Source of the DNA: Leisingera sp. S132
Lineage (GTDB): Bacteria; Pseudomonadota; Alphaproteobacteria; Rhodobacterales; Rhodobacteraceae
Direction of reading: 5' to 3'
Assembly: GCF_025144465.1 (NCBI RefSeq)
Contig: NZ_CP083553.1
Location: 2,664,001-2,728,000, forward strand
DNA length: 64,000 nt
Part shown: positions 8,955 through 16,374 of the stretch, in pieces
Layout of the letters: every line of letters begins with the position of its first letter
Numbering within the stretch: position 1 is the first letter of the stretch
Position numbers and translations under genes: made by a program
Notes under the pieces: model-generated
Database searches by the model: none
What the model was told of the DNA's origin: nothing
The model's input: the letters and a program-made list of their open reading frames with translations, nothing else

Positions 8955-9328
8955 AGGTGGCAGGCATCGGGTTTCGTGAGCGCGCCACGGCGGCGGATTT
9001 GCAGGCGGCGCTGGCGCTGACCGGCGCGCAGGTGGATGCGCTGGCCTCCATCGAGGAGAAGGCCGGGGCGCCCGCCATGCAGGAGTTTGCGCGCAGCATC
9101 GGCCTGCCGGTGATTGCGCTTGAACATCAGGATATTGCCGGGGAGCAGACCTTGACCTGCTCGCCAAGGATCAAGGCGCGGTTCGGCACCGGGTCGCTGG
9201 CGGAAGCCGCGGCGCTGGCCGGGGCGCGCCACGGGGTGGAGGGCGCAAGATCGCGCCTTCTCGCCCCCAGAGTTGTCACCGCGGATGGGCTTGCCACCGC
9301 GGCCATAGCAGAAAGACTTGAGCCATGA
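8951..9328 (+). CDS. cobE: CobE / CbiG C-terminal domain protein
   Basis: 125 residues. It corresponds to the C-terminal domain of CbiG, as in the P. denitrificans cobE gene. The characteristic N-terminus [16 protein letters not shown] and the segments [16 protein letters not shown] and [21 protein letters not shown] are present. In the aerobic pathway CobE has no firmly established catalytic step. It overlaps cobL and cobM by ATGA at both ends, so it belongs to the same translationally coupled chain. Confidence 0.88.
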   Translation: MKVAGIGFRERATAADLQAALALTGAQVDALASIEEKAGAPAMQEFARSIGLPVIALEHQDIAGEQTLTCSPRIKARFGTGSLAEAAALAGARHGVEGARSRLLAPRVVTADGLATAAIAERLEP

Positions 9329-10119
9329 CCGTTCACTTCATTGGCGCCGGACCGGGCGCCGCCGACCTTCTGACCCTGCGCGGGCGCGACATCATCGCCG
9401 CCTGCCCGGTGTGCCTCTACGCGGGTTCGCTGGTGCCGGAGGAGATCCTGAGCCACTGCCCGGCGGACGCGAAAATCGTGAACACCGCGGCGATGGACCT
9501 GGATGCCATCGTGGCAGAAATCAAGGCGGCGCATGAGGCGGGCCAGGACGTGGCGCGGCTGCATTCCGGCGATCTGTCGGTGTGGTCGGCGATGGGCGAG
9601 CAGATCCGCCGGCTGAAGGCTGAGGGCATTCCGGTCAGTGTCACCCCGGGCGTGCCGTCCTTTGCTGCTGCCGCTGCCGCGCTTGGCACCGAGCTGACCC
9701 TGCCCGGCCTTGGCCAGTCGGTGGTGCTGACCCGCACGCCGGGGCGTGCCTCCTCGATGCCTGCAGGCGAGTCGCTGGAGAATTTCGCCAAAACCGGCAC
9801 CACGCTGGCCATTCACCTGTCGATCGGCAACCTGGACCATGTGGTCGACAGCCTGACGCCGCATTACGGCGCCGACTGCCCGGTGGCCGTGGTCTACCGC
9901 GCCAGCTGGCCGGACCAGCAGATCATCCGCGCCACTTTGGAAACGCTGAAAGAGTCGCTGGACGAGAAGATCTCCCGCACCGCACTGATCCTGGTGGGGC
10001 CGGTGCTGAAAGGTGAGGGCTTTGACGAAAGCTGCCTCTATTCCACCGACTACGACCGCCGCTACCGGCCGCAAAGCGCCGACAGCCCGTGGTCGAGCTG
10101 GAGCCATGGCGACGACTGA
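9325..10119 (+). CDS. cobM: precorrin-4 C11-methyltransferase CobM
   Basis: 264 residues. This SAM-dependent enzyme methylates C-11 of precorrin-4. The motifs are [16 protein letters not shown] at the N-terminus, [27 protein letters not shown] and [16 protein letters not shown], all specific to the CobM/CbiF group. It starts in the cobE stop (ATGA) and ends 13 bases before cobB. Confidence 0.95.
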   Translation: MTVHFIGAGPGAADLLTLRGRDIIAACPVCLYAGSLVPEEILSHCPADAKIVNTAAMDLDAIVAEIKAAHEAGQDVARLHSGDLSVWSAMGEQIRRLKAEGIPVSVTPGVPSFAAAAAALGTELTLPGLGQSVVLTRTPGRASSMPAGESLENFAKTGTTLAIHLSIGNLDHVVDSLTPHYGADCPVAVVYRASWPDQQIIRATLETLKESLDEKISRTALILVGPVLKGEGFDESCLYSTDYDRRYRPQSADSPWSSWSHGDD

Positions 10120-10132
10120 GGGGACAAAGACT

Positions 10133-11452
10133 ATGACTGCAATGAACCCTCCCGGATTGATGATCTCGGCACCCTCCTCGGGCACCGGCAAAACCACCGT
10201 GATGCTGGGCCTGTTGCGGGCGCTGGCCGAGGACGGACTGACCGTTCAGCCTTACAAGAGCGGGCCGGACTACATCGATCCGGCCTTCCACCTGGCAGCT
10301 GCCAAGCGGCCCAGCTTTAATCTGGACACCTGGGCGATGGACGCCCGCCTGCTGGATGCGGTCACCGCGCAATCGGCAGGCGCCGAAATCTGCGTCGGCG
10401 AAGGCTCGATGGGCCTCTATGACGGCGTGGCAACGCGCGGGCAGTCGGGCTTTGGCTCCTCCGCCGAAACCGCCAAGCGGATGGGCTGGCCGGTGGTGCT
10501 GGTGGTTGATGTCGGCGGCCAGGCGCAATCGGCGGCGGCCACCGCGCTGGGGTTCAAGAACTACGACCCGGAGCTGCCCTTTGCCGGGGTGATCCTCAAT
10601 CGTGTTGCCAGCCCGCGCCATGAGCGGCTGACCCGGCTGGGGATGGAGAAGGCGGGCATCAAGGTGCTGGGCTCCCTGCCCCGGCGCGGCGACCTGACCC
10701 TGCCGGAGCGGCATCTGGGCCTGATCCAGGCGGTGGAGCATCCCGATCTGGAAGCCGCCATCGCAGGCTATGCCGAATTCTTGCGCGCGCATGTGGATCT
10801 GGATGCGATCAAGTCCGCAGCCCTGGCAGGCCAAGCGCCCGCGCCCGCCAGCCTGCCCAGACCGCCCGCGCAGCGGATTGCGCTGGCGCGGGATGCGGCG
10901 TTTTCCTTTACCTATCCGCACCTGCTGACCGGATGGCGAGCGGCAGGCGCAGAAATCCTGCCGTTCTCGCCGCTCGCTGACGAGGCCCCGGCGGCGGACG
11001 CCGATCTGGTCTGGCTGCCCGGCGGCTACCCGGAGCTGCACGGCGGCACGGTGGCGGCGGCGGAGACCTTCCGCGCCGGTGTCCGCAAGCACGCCGAGAC
11101 CAAACCGGTGCATGGCGAATGCGGCGGCTACATGGCCCTGGGCGAGGCGCTGATCGACAAGGAGGGCAACCGCCACCAGATGCTGGGTCTTCTCGGCCTG
11201 GTGACCTCCTATGAGAAGCGCAAGTTCCACCTCGGCTACCGCCGCGCCATTCTGCAGGCCGGGATGCCGGGCTTTGACGCGGGCACGGCGCTGCGCGGCC
11301 ATGAGTTCCATTACTCCACCATTCTGGAAGAACCCGACGCGCCGCTGGCGCAGGTGATGGACGCCGACGGCGGCCCCGTGCCGGAAACTGGCTCCATCAA
11401 GGGCCACGTCACTGGCACCTTCTTCCACCTGATCACGGGAGAACAGGCATGA
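10133..11452 (+). CDS. cobB: cobyrinic acid a,c-diamide synthase CobB
   Basis: 439 residues. It amidates carboxylates a and c of hydrogenobyrinic acid with ATP and glutamine. An N-terminal dethiobiotin-synthase-like ATPase has the P-loop SSGTGKTT (residues 15-22) followed by YKSGPDYIDPAFH. The C-terminal class-I glutamine amidotransferase has the nucleophile Cys in HGECGGYMALG and a late HEFHYS. The frame is open upstream, but the ATG at 10133 follows an AGGGG ribosome site at 10119-10123; a second ATG at 10142 is possible. The stop overlaps cobA. Confidence 0.95.
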   Translation: MTAMNPPGLMISAPSSGTGKTTVMLGLLRALAEDGLTVQPYKSGPDYIDPAFHLAAAKRPSFNLDTWAMDARLLDAVTAQSAGAEICVGEGSMGLYDGVATRGQSGFGSSAETAKRMGWPVVLVVDVGGQAQSAAATALGFKNYDPELPFAGVILNRVASPRHERLTRLGMEKAGIKVLGSLPRRGDLTLPERHLGLIQAVEHPDLEAAIAGYAEFLRAHVDLDAIKSAALAGQAPAPASLPRPPAQRIALARDAAFSFTYPHLLTGWRAAGAEILPFSPLADEAPAADADLVWLPGGYPELHGGTVAAAETFRAGVRKHAETKPVHGECGGYMALGEALIDKEGNRHQMLGLLGLVTSYEKRKFHLGYRRAILQAGMPGFDAGTALRGHEFHYSTILEEPDAPLAQVMDADGGPVPETGSIKGHVTGTFFHLITGEQA

Positions 11453-12183
11453 GCGGTTTTGTGAGCTTTGTCTCCTCCGGCCCCGGCGACCCGGAGCTGC
11501 TGACTGTGAAAGCCGTGAAGCGGCTGGAAGCGGCAGACGCGATCCTGTTCGACGACCTGTCGTCCGGCCCGATTCTGAGCCATGCCCGCGCCGATGCCGA
11601 TCTGGTGGGTGTGGGCAAACGCGCAGGCCGCCCCTCGCCCAAGCAGGATCATGTGAGCCAGCTCTTGGTCGACTACGCTTCCTCCGGCCTCAACGTGGTG
11701 CGGCTCAAGTCCGGCGATTCCGGCGTCTTCGGGCGGCTGGAGGAAGAGATGACCGCGCTGCGCGAAGCGGGCATCGGGTTCGAAATCGTGCCCGGCGTCA
11801 CAGCAGCCTCGGCGGCGGCAGCGGCGGCCAGTATTCCGCTGACCCGGCGGCTGACGGCGCGGCGGCTGCAGTTCATCACCGGCCATGACGTGACCGGCGG
11901 GCTGCCGGACGATCTGAACATGGCGGCGCTGGCCGACCCGCATGCCACAACCGTGGTTTACATGGGCAAACGCACCTTTGCTGACCTGGCGGAAAAGCTG
12001 ATGGAAGCGGGCCTGCCCGCGGACACCCACGCGCTGGTGGCGCAGGGGGTTTCCACGCCGGAGCAGAAACTGTTCTGCCACACCGTGGGCGAGCTGCCAT
12101 CGGTTTTGCGGGGAATGGAAACCAAGGCGCCGGTGCTGATCCTTTACGGGCCGCTGGCCGATCAGGACCTGCCGCACGCATGA
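11449..12183 (+). CDS. cobA: uroporphyrinogen-III C-methyltransferase CobA
   Basis: 244 residues. It makes precorrin-2 from uroporphyrinogen III using two SAM, the entry step of the pathway. The family motifs are VSSGPGDPELLTVKAVKRL, the VGVGKRAG loop, RLKSGDSGVFGRLEEE and PGVTAASAAAAAASIPLTRR. There is no siroheme-synthase (CysG) N-terminal extension, so it is a single-function SUMT. It overlaps cobB upstream and the DUF1636 gene downstream by ATGA. Confidence 0.94.
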   Translation: MSGFVSFVSSGPGDPELLTVKAVKRLEAADAILFDDLSSGPILSHARADADLVGVGKRAGRPSPKQDHVSQLLVDYASSGLNVVRLKSGDSGVFGRLEEEMTALREAGIGFEIVPGVTAASAAAAAASIPLTRRLTARRLQFITGHDVTGGLPDDLNMAALADPHATTVVYMGKRTFADLAEKLMEAGLPADTHALVAQGVSTPEQKLFCHTVGELPSVLRGMETKAPVLILYGPLADQDLPHA

Positions 12184-12515
12184 GCCTGCCGACCCTCACC
12201 CTGTGCCGCACCTGCCGCGACGCGGACCCGGCCCTGTTCGGGCAGGTCGCCGCAGCGCTGGAGGTGGACGGGGTGGCGGCGCGGCTGCAGCAGGTGGATT
12301 GCATGTCCGGCTGCAAACGGCCGCAGACGCTAGCGGTGCGGCAAAGCGGCAAGACCGCCTATCTGTTCGCAGAGATCACGGCAGCGGACCTGCCTGACAT
12401 CCTGTCCTTCCTGAAGATGTACCGCGAAAGCCCGGACGGCAATTTCGCCGACGCCCGGCCCTTGGGGCGATTGCGGTTCAAGGCGATTGCCCGCATCCCG
12501 GCTGATCTGGCGTGA
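12180..12515 (+). CDS. DUF1636 small metal-binding (thioredoxin-like ferredoxin) protein
   Basis: 111 residues, soluble. Cysteines are arranged as CRTC near residues 9-12 and CMSGC near 41-45, matching DUF1636/thioredoxin-like [2Fe-2S] ferredoxin proteins, which are often found with cobalamin genes. Its ATG lies in the cobA stop, so it is the last gene of the cob operon; two terminator-like hairpins follow. Its role is unknown. Metal or cluster handling for CobN or CobG is an inference from position and cysteines. Confidence 0.8.
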   Translation: MSLPTLTLCRTCRDADPALFGQVAAALEVDGVAARLQQVDCMSGCKRPQTLAVRQSGKTAYLFAEITAADLPDILSFLKMYRESPDGNFADARPLGRLRFKAIARIPADLA

Positions 12516-12538
12516 TCCGCCTGCGGCGGGCGTGAGGA

Positions 12539-12582
12539 AAATTCCGGCACGGAATTTTGGCCGGAAAATTTGCATTTTCCGG
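12539..12582 (+). terminator. tandem hairpins ending the cob operon
   Basis: Two perfect inverted repeats follow the last cob gene: AAATTCC/GGAATTT (12539-12545 with 12551-12557) and CCGGAAAAT/ATTTTCCGG (12561-12569 with 12574-12582). They have A/T-rich stems and no long T-run. They are likely to act as a terminator or 3'-end structure for the operon. Confidence 0.5.
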
Positions 12583-12658
12583 CGTCACCGGCCACCCATC
12601 CCGACATACATTAACTGCCCCCGTGCCGCTGAAGGGCACAAACCTGGCGGATTCTTCC

Positions 12659-12687
12659 TTGACCGGAGCGCGCCGCGCGGGGCATTA
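12659..12687 (+). promoter_or_regulatory. candidate sigma-70 promoter upstream of the riboswitch
   Basis: TTGACC at 12659-12664 is followed after 17 bases by GCATTA at 12682-12687. This places transcription start near 12694, just before the first riboswitch helix. The -35 is good and the -10 is weak; position is the main support. Confidence 0.45.
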
Positions 12688-12690
12688 CCG

Positions 12691-12880
12691 CAGGATACGG
12701 TGTCTGATGGTGCCTAAGCACTGGGACTGAAACGGGAATGAGGACGGTGGACCAAATCGCGGCACCGAAGCCTCAACCGCCCCCGCGACTGTGAGCGGCG
12801 AGCGGCCTTCCAAAAACCACTGGCGCAAGCCGGGAAGGAGGAAGGCAGCAGCGACCCGCGAGTCAGGAGACCGGCCGTGT
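12691..12880 (+). promoter_or_regulatory. cobalamin riboswitch
   Basis: The conserved elements appear in the right order: GGTGCCT, then GGGAA near 12734, CCCCCGCGACTGTGAGC near 12780, CCACTGG near 12817, CCGGGAAGG near 12830, AGC, and the B12 box GAGTCAGGAGACC at 12860-12872 closing with GGCC. It lies 49 bases before cbtB, whose ribosome site TAGGAGGA (12915) could be sequestered when adenosylcobalamin binds. It therefore controls cobalt uptake rather than the upstream cob operon. Confidence 0.95.
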
Positions 12881-12928
12881 GGAAACGCAAACTTATGCCG
12901 TCGGGTGTGACGGTTAGGAGGACTAGAA

Positions 12929-13099
12929 ATGACGACCAAGACGCTTAAGGCTTCTGCCGCTGGCACCAGTGTTCTTCCGGCACTGTTTGCAGTGGTTCTG
13001 GGGCTGGGGATCATCACTCTGACCGGCCATGTTCAGGCATCCGCCCTGCACGACGCTGCTCATGACGTGCGCCACGCAACCGGCTTCCCCTGCCACTAA
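12929..13099 (+). CDS. cbtB: cobalt transporter subunit CbtB
   Basis: 56 residues. One transmembrane segment (about residues 15-33) is followed by a short C-terminal tail ending HDAAHDVRHATGFPCH. This His-rich, Cys-terminated tail is the signature of CbtB, the small partner of the predicted cobalt permease CbtA. It has an AGGAGG-type ribosome site and follows the cobalamin riboswitch directly. The stop TAA is 4 bases before the cbtA start. Confidence 0.93.
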   Translation: MTTKTLKASAAGTSVLPALFAVVLGLGIITLTGHVQASALHDAAHDVRHATGFPCH

Positions 13100-13103
13100 G
13101 GCC

Positions 13104-13802
13104 ATGTTCAGTCGCATTCTGACCAGCGGCCTGTTCGCTGGTGCTGCAGCAGGGCTGATTACCGCCCTGCTGCAGCTGTATTTCGTGCAGCCCGTGCTGC
13201 TCCACGCCGAACTCTATGAGGGCGGCGAGCTGGTGCATTTCAGTGCTGATCCCGTAACCGCGCATCCCGATCTGCCCGGCCTGTTCGCCGAGCCTGTTCG
13301 CGACGGCCTCAGCATCATCTTCACGATGCTGACCTACACCGGCTATGCGCTGGTGATGGCGGCGCTGATGTCGGTGGCCGAGCGCCAGGGCCATGAGATC
13401 AACGCGCGCTCCGGCCTGTTGTGGGGCCTGGCGGGCTTCATCACCTTCCACTTCGCGCCCGGCCTGTCGCTGGCGCCCGAGGTGCCGGGTGTTGCCGCCG
13501 CCGACGTGGGCGCGCGCCAGATCTGGTGGACCGTCACCGTGGCCGCCGCAGGCGTCGCCATGTGGCTGATTGCCTTTGGCGGCAATCTGGTCAGCTACCT
13601 GATCGCGGCTCTGCTGCTTATGGGGCCGCACATCATCGGCGCGCCTGAGCCGGAAAGCTTCTCCGGCCCGGTTCCAACCGAGATCGGCGCGCTGTTTGCC
13701 GCCCGGGCCTTCGGCATCGGCATGGCCGCCTGGGCTCTGCTGGGCAGCTTTGCCGGCTATTTCTGGCAGGCCGAAGGCAAGCGCGCGGAAGCCGCAGCCT
13801 GA
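13104..13802 (+). CDS. cbtA: cobalt transporter subunit CbtA
   Basis: 232 residues. The product is a membrane protein with about five hydrophobic segments (ILTSGLFAGAAAGLITALL, IIFTMLTYTGYALVMAALM, LLWGLAGFITFHFAPGLSL, a segment near 150-170, and a C-terminal one). FHFAPGLSLAPEVPG is typical of CbtA. It is predicted to import Co2+ with CbtB. The frame is open upstream through cbtB in another phase; the ATG at 13104, just after the cbtB stop, fits the family N-terminus MFSRILTSGL. The spacing to the preceding AAGG is short, so translation is probably coupled to cbtB. Confidence 0.93.
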   Translation: MFSRILTSGLFAGAAAGLITALLQLYFVQPVLLHAELYEGGELVHFSADPVTAHPDLPGLFAEPVRDGLSIIFTMLTYTGYALVMAALMSVAERQGHEINARSGLLWGLAGFITFHFAPGLSLAPEVPGVAAADVGARQIWWTVTVAAAGVAMWLIAFGGNLVSYLIAALLLMGPHIIGAPEPESFSGPVPTEIGALFAARAFGIGMAAWALLGSFAGYFWQAEGKRAEAAA

Positions 13803-13819
13803 TCCGGCTCCTTGACCCT

Positions 13820-13843
13820 CCCCGCCGGCCGTATCCGGCGGGG
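13820..13843 (+). terminator. hairpin after cbtA (attenuator or partial terminator)
   Basis: CCCCGCCGG (13820-13828) pairs perfectly with CCGGCGGGG (13835-13843) over a 6-base loop, followed by AAATTCTTCTTT. The T-run is interrupted and the next gene starts 27 bases later. It may lower expression of the His-rich gene relative to cbtAB. Confidence 0.45.
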
Positions 13844-13869
13844 AAATTCTTCTTTCAGAGGATGAACAG

Positions 13870-14370
13870 ATGTCCCGCTCTCTTGCCCTGTTTGCGATCG
13901 GCCTGGTGTTTGGCGGCGGTGCCGGCTTTGTGATTGCGGCCGGAAACGGCGTCACCTTCGACGGCCATGACCATGGCGACCCCGCGCACCACGGCGGCGG
14001 TCACGGCGAAATGGCGTCTCATGACCATTCCCAGAGCGTCAGCCTGGCTGCAGGCCCGGATGCGCCCGGCGTTGCCATTCAGCTGCACAAGGATCCGATG
14101 GCGGGCTGGAACCTGCAGGTGACACCGCAGAATTTCCGCTTTGCCCCGCAGAACGCCTCTGCCGCAGACGTTGACGGCGAGGGCCATGCGCATGTCTATG
14201 TGAACGGCGAAAAACTTGCCCGGCTTTATGCCAACTGGATGCATATCCCTGCCCTGCCCGAAGGCGCGGAAGTCAAGGTCTCGCTCAACACCAACAGTCA
14301 CAGCGCGCTGCTGGTGGAAGGCCAGCCGGTGGAGGCAAAGATTACTGTTCCCGCGGGCGAGGGCTCCTGA
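13870..14370 (+). CDS. His-rich exported or membrane-anchored protein of the cobalt uptake operon
   Basis: 166 residues. An N-terminal hydrophobic segment (residues 4-24) acts as signal or anchor. Residues about 32-55 are very His-rich (HDHGDPAHHGGGHGEMASHDH). The rest is a predicted beta-rich periplasmic domain with GHAHVYVNGEKLARLYANWMH. It follows cbtBA on the same strand and precedes cobF. The sequence shows metal-binding potential but no recognised enzyme motif. A periplasmic cobalt-binding role is an inference from the histidines and the riboswitch-controlled neighbours; a copper-type protein is an alternative. Confidence 0.7.
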   Translation: MSRSLALFAIGLVFGGGAGFVIAAGNGVTFDGHDHGDPAHHGGGHGEMASHDHSQSVSLAAGPDAPGVAIQLHKDPMAGWNLQVTPQNFRFAPQNASAADVDGEGHAHVYVNGEKLARLYANWMHIPALPEGAEVKVSLNTNSHSALLVEGQPVEAKITVPAGEGS

Positions 14371-14400
14371 GCCGCAAATCCCGGCTTGCAAGACAAATTG

Positions 14401-14426
14401 CACGGCCCCATAGAGGGCCGTGTTTT
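14401..14426 (+). terminator. rho-independent terminator upstream of cobF
   Basis: CACGGCCC (14401-14408) pairs with GGGCCGTG (14415-14422) and is followed by TTTT. It lies 18 bases before cobF and so would separate cobF from the cbt transcript unless read through. Confidence 0.7.
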
Positions 14427-14443
14427 CATGTGAAAGGCCCGTC

Positions 14444-15196
14444 ATGATTGAGCTTTCCCTGATCGGCATCGGCACCGGCAACCCGCAGCACATGACGCTG
14501 CAGGCGATTGAGGCGCTGAACGCGCAGGATCTGATCCTGATCCCCAACAAGGGCGCGGGCAAGGACGACCTGGCGGGGCTCCGGCGCGAGATCTGCAACC
14601 GGGCGATCCGGGGCGATGGCCCGAAGATCGTGGAATTTGCCCTGCCCGTGCGGGACGAAGCCACCCAAAGCTACCGCAAACGGGTCGACGACTGGCACGA
14701 CGCCATTGCGGAAATCTGGTGGCAGAACATAACGGCCCATCTGCCGGATGGCGGCAAGGCCGGGTTCCTGGTCTGGGGCGACCCGTCGCTTTATGACAGC
14801 ACCATGCGGATTGCCGAGCGGCTGAAGACGCTGGCAGAAATCAAGCTGACAGTGATCCCCGGCATCACCTCGATCCAGGCGCTGACAGCGGCGCATGCCA
14901 TCCCCGTCAACGAAATAGGCGCGCCATTCACCATCACCACCGGGCGGCAGTTGCGTGAAACCGGCTGGCCGGACAGCGCCGATACGCTGGTCATCATGCT
15001 GGACGGGGAATGCTCCTTTCAGGCAATCAGCCCGCAAGGCGTGGAAATCTTCTGGACAGCCTATGCAGGCATGGAGAACCAGATATCCGTCGCAGGCCCG
15101 CTGGCCGAAGCGGCCGGGCGGATCATCGAAACCCGCGCAATGGCACGGGCAGAGCACGGGTGGATCATGGACATCTACCTGCTGCGGCGGGCATGA
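14444..15196 (+). CDS. cobF: precorrin-6A synthase (deacetylating) CobF
   Basis: 250 residues. It methylates C-1 and removes the acetyl group, turning precorrin-5 into precorrin-6A, a step found only in the aerobic pathway. The motifs are LIGIGTGNPQHMTLQAIEAL, LVWGDPSLYDSTMRI and VIPGITSIQALTAAHAIPVN. The start MIELSLIGIG has a GAAAGG ribosome site. It is separated from the main cob operon by the riboswitch-cbt unit and preceded by a terminator. The LacI gene lies convergently 39 bases downstream. Confidence 0.94.
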   Translation: MIELSLIGIGTGNPQHMTLQAIEALNAQDLILIPNKGAGKDDLAGLRREICNRAIRGDGPKIVEFALPVRDEATQSYRKRVDDWHDAIAEIWWQNITAHLPDGGKAGFLVWGDPSLYDSTMRIAERLKTLAEIKLTVIPGITSIQALTAAHAIPVNEIGAPFTITTGRQLRETGWPDSADTLVIMLDGECSFQAISPQGVEIFWTAYAGMENQISVAGPLAEAAGRIIETRAMARAEHGWIMDIYLLRRA

Positions 15197-15235
15197 TGCG
15201 GGCTGCAACCAGGCAGGTTTTCTGCTGATTTGCCG

Positions 15236-16261
15236 TCAGGCGGCAGGACTTGTCGTTCCCCGGACGACACATTCCAGCCCGCAGCACAGCCTGAACTGCT
15301 CACGCGTGTCAGACGTAATGTAATCTGTAAACCGTTGCCCGGCGAGCGACCCGATGGTTTCGGCCGGAATGCGGATGGTGGTCAGCCCGGGTTCGATATC
15401 CGCTGATCCTTTGAAGTCGCCGATCCCAATGATCGACACGTCCCCGGGCACCCGCAGACCGCATTTTTGCGCACCGTAAAGAGCGCCTTGGGCGATCACG
15501 TCATTGCCGCACAACAGGGCTGTCGGGCGGGCACTCCCTGAAAACAGCCTGATTGCCGCTTGCTTGGCCTGCGCCACGCTATAAGGGGCCTCAGACATGC
15601 GATGTTCCGGCACAGACACCCCCCTTTCCCGCAATGCCTCCAAAACCGACGTCAACCTGTACTGCGCCCGGTCATTCCCGCGGGTGTCGGGAAAAATCAG
15701 GCCGATATCCCGGTGCCCCAGCTCCAGCAGGTGCTCTGCCGCCATCCTGCCGGCCAGACGGTTATCCGCGCCGACACAGGGCAGCTCAGACTCCTCTGCG
15801 TAGTTCCAGATCGCCATGGCCGGGGTTTCCTGCTGGGCAATCAGCCGGGACGTAGCCGCCGAATGCTCCAGTCCGATCAGCGCCACCCCGTCGACCCGGT
15901 GCTCCATCAGCTTGCGCACCATCGCGTATTCCCGGTCCAGGTCATAACCGTGCGACGCCAGCAGCAATGTAAACCCGGCCTGGTCAATGGCATCCGAGAA
16001 CGCCTGGATCACCTCGGCAAAAATCGCGTGGTTGATGGTCGGCACCACCAGCCCGATGGTGCCGGACCGCTTGCCATGCATCATCTGCGCCGCACGGTTC
16101 CTGACATAGCCCAGTTTCTGCACCGCGCGGGTGATCTTCTTGCGAGTCGCCGGGCTGACCAGATCGGGGTGGTTGAAGGTGCGCGACACCGTGGAGGGTG
16201 ACACTTTGGCAGCCTTCGCCACGGCCACGATATCCACGTTACCTTTTTGTTTAGGCGCCAT
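15236..16261 (-). CDS. LacI-family transcriptional regulator of the adjacent TTT/Sau operon
   Basis: 341 residues. The N-terminal helix-turn-helix (DIVAVAKAAKVSPSTVSRTFNHPDLVS, cut here to its key feature VSPSTVSR) and hinge are followed by a periplasmic-binding-protein-like sensor domain (residues about 65-335). It is divergent from tctA with 113 bases between, and a perfect LacI-family operator lies in that gap, so it very likely represses both itself and the transporter operon. The inducer is not visible; sulfoacetate is a guess from the neighbours. Confidence 0.92.
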   Translation of the reverse strand: MAPKQKGNVDIVAVAKAAKVSPSTVSRTFNHPDLVSPATRKKITRAVQKLGYVRNRAAQMMHGKRSGTIGLVVPTINHAIFAEVIQAFSDAIDQAGFTLLLASHGYDLDREYAMVRKLMEHRVDGVALIGLEHSAATSRLIAQQETPAMAIWNYAEESELPCVGADNRLAGRMAAEHLLELGHRDIGLIFPDTRGNDRAQYRLTSVLEALRERGVSVPEHRMSEAPYSVAQAKQAAIRLFSGSARPTALLCGNDVIAQGALYGAQKCGLRVPGDVSIIGIGDFKGSADIEPGLTTIRIPAETIGSLAGQRFTDYITSDTREQFRLCCGLECVVRGTTSPAA

Positions 16262-16287
16262 AATTTCCCCTCCTCCGGCAAGAATTA

Positions 16288-16301
16288 TGAAAACGTTTGC
16301 A
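16288..16301. promoter_or_regulatory. LacI-family operator between the regulator and tctA
   Basis: TGAAAACGTTTGCA fits the general LacI-family operator TGNAANCGNTTNCA at every fixed position, with the central CG at 16294-16295. It lies 26 bases upstream of the regulator's start and 73 bases upstream of tctA, where it could control both directions. Confidence 0.8.
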
Positions 16302-16374
16302 ATACTATTTTCATGGCCTAACCTGTTTTGTCAACAAAAGCAAAAGCGCGATCAGCCGGGTTGGGAGGCCCTGA

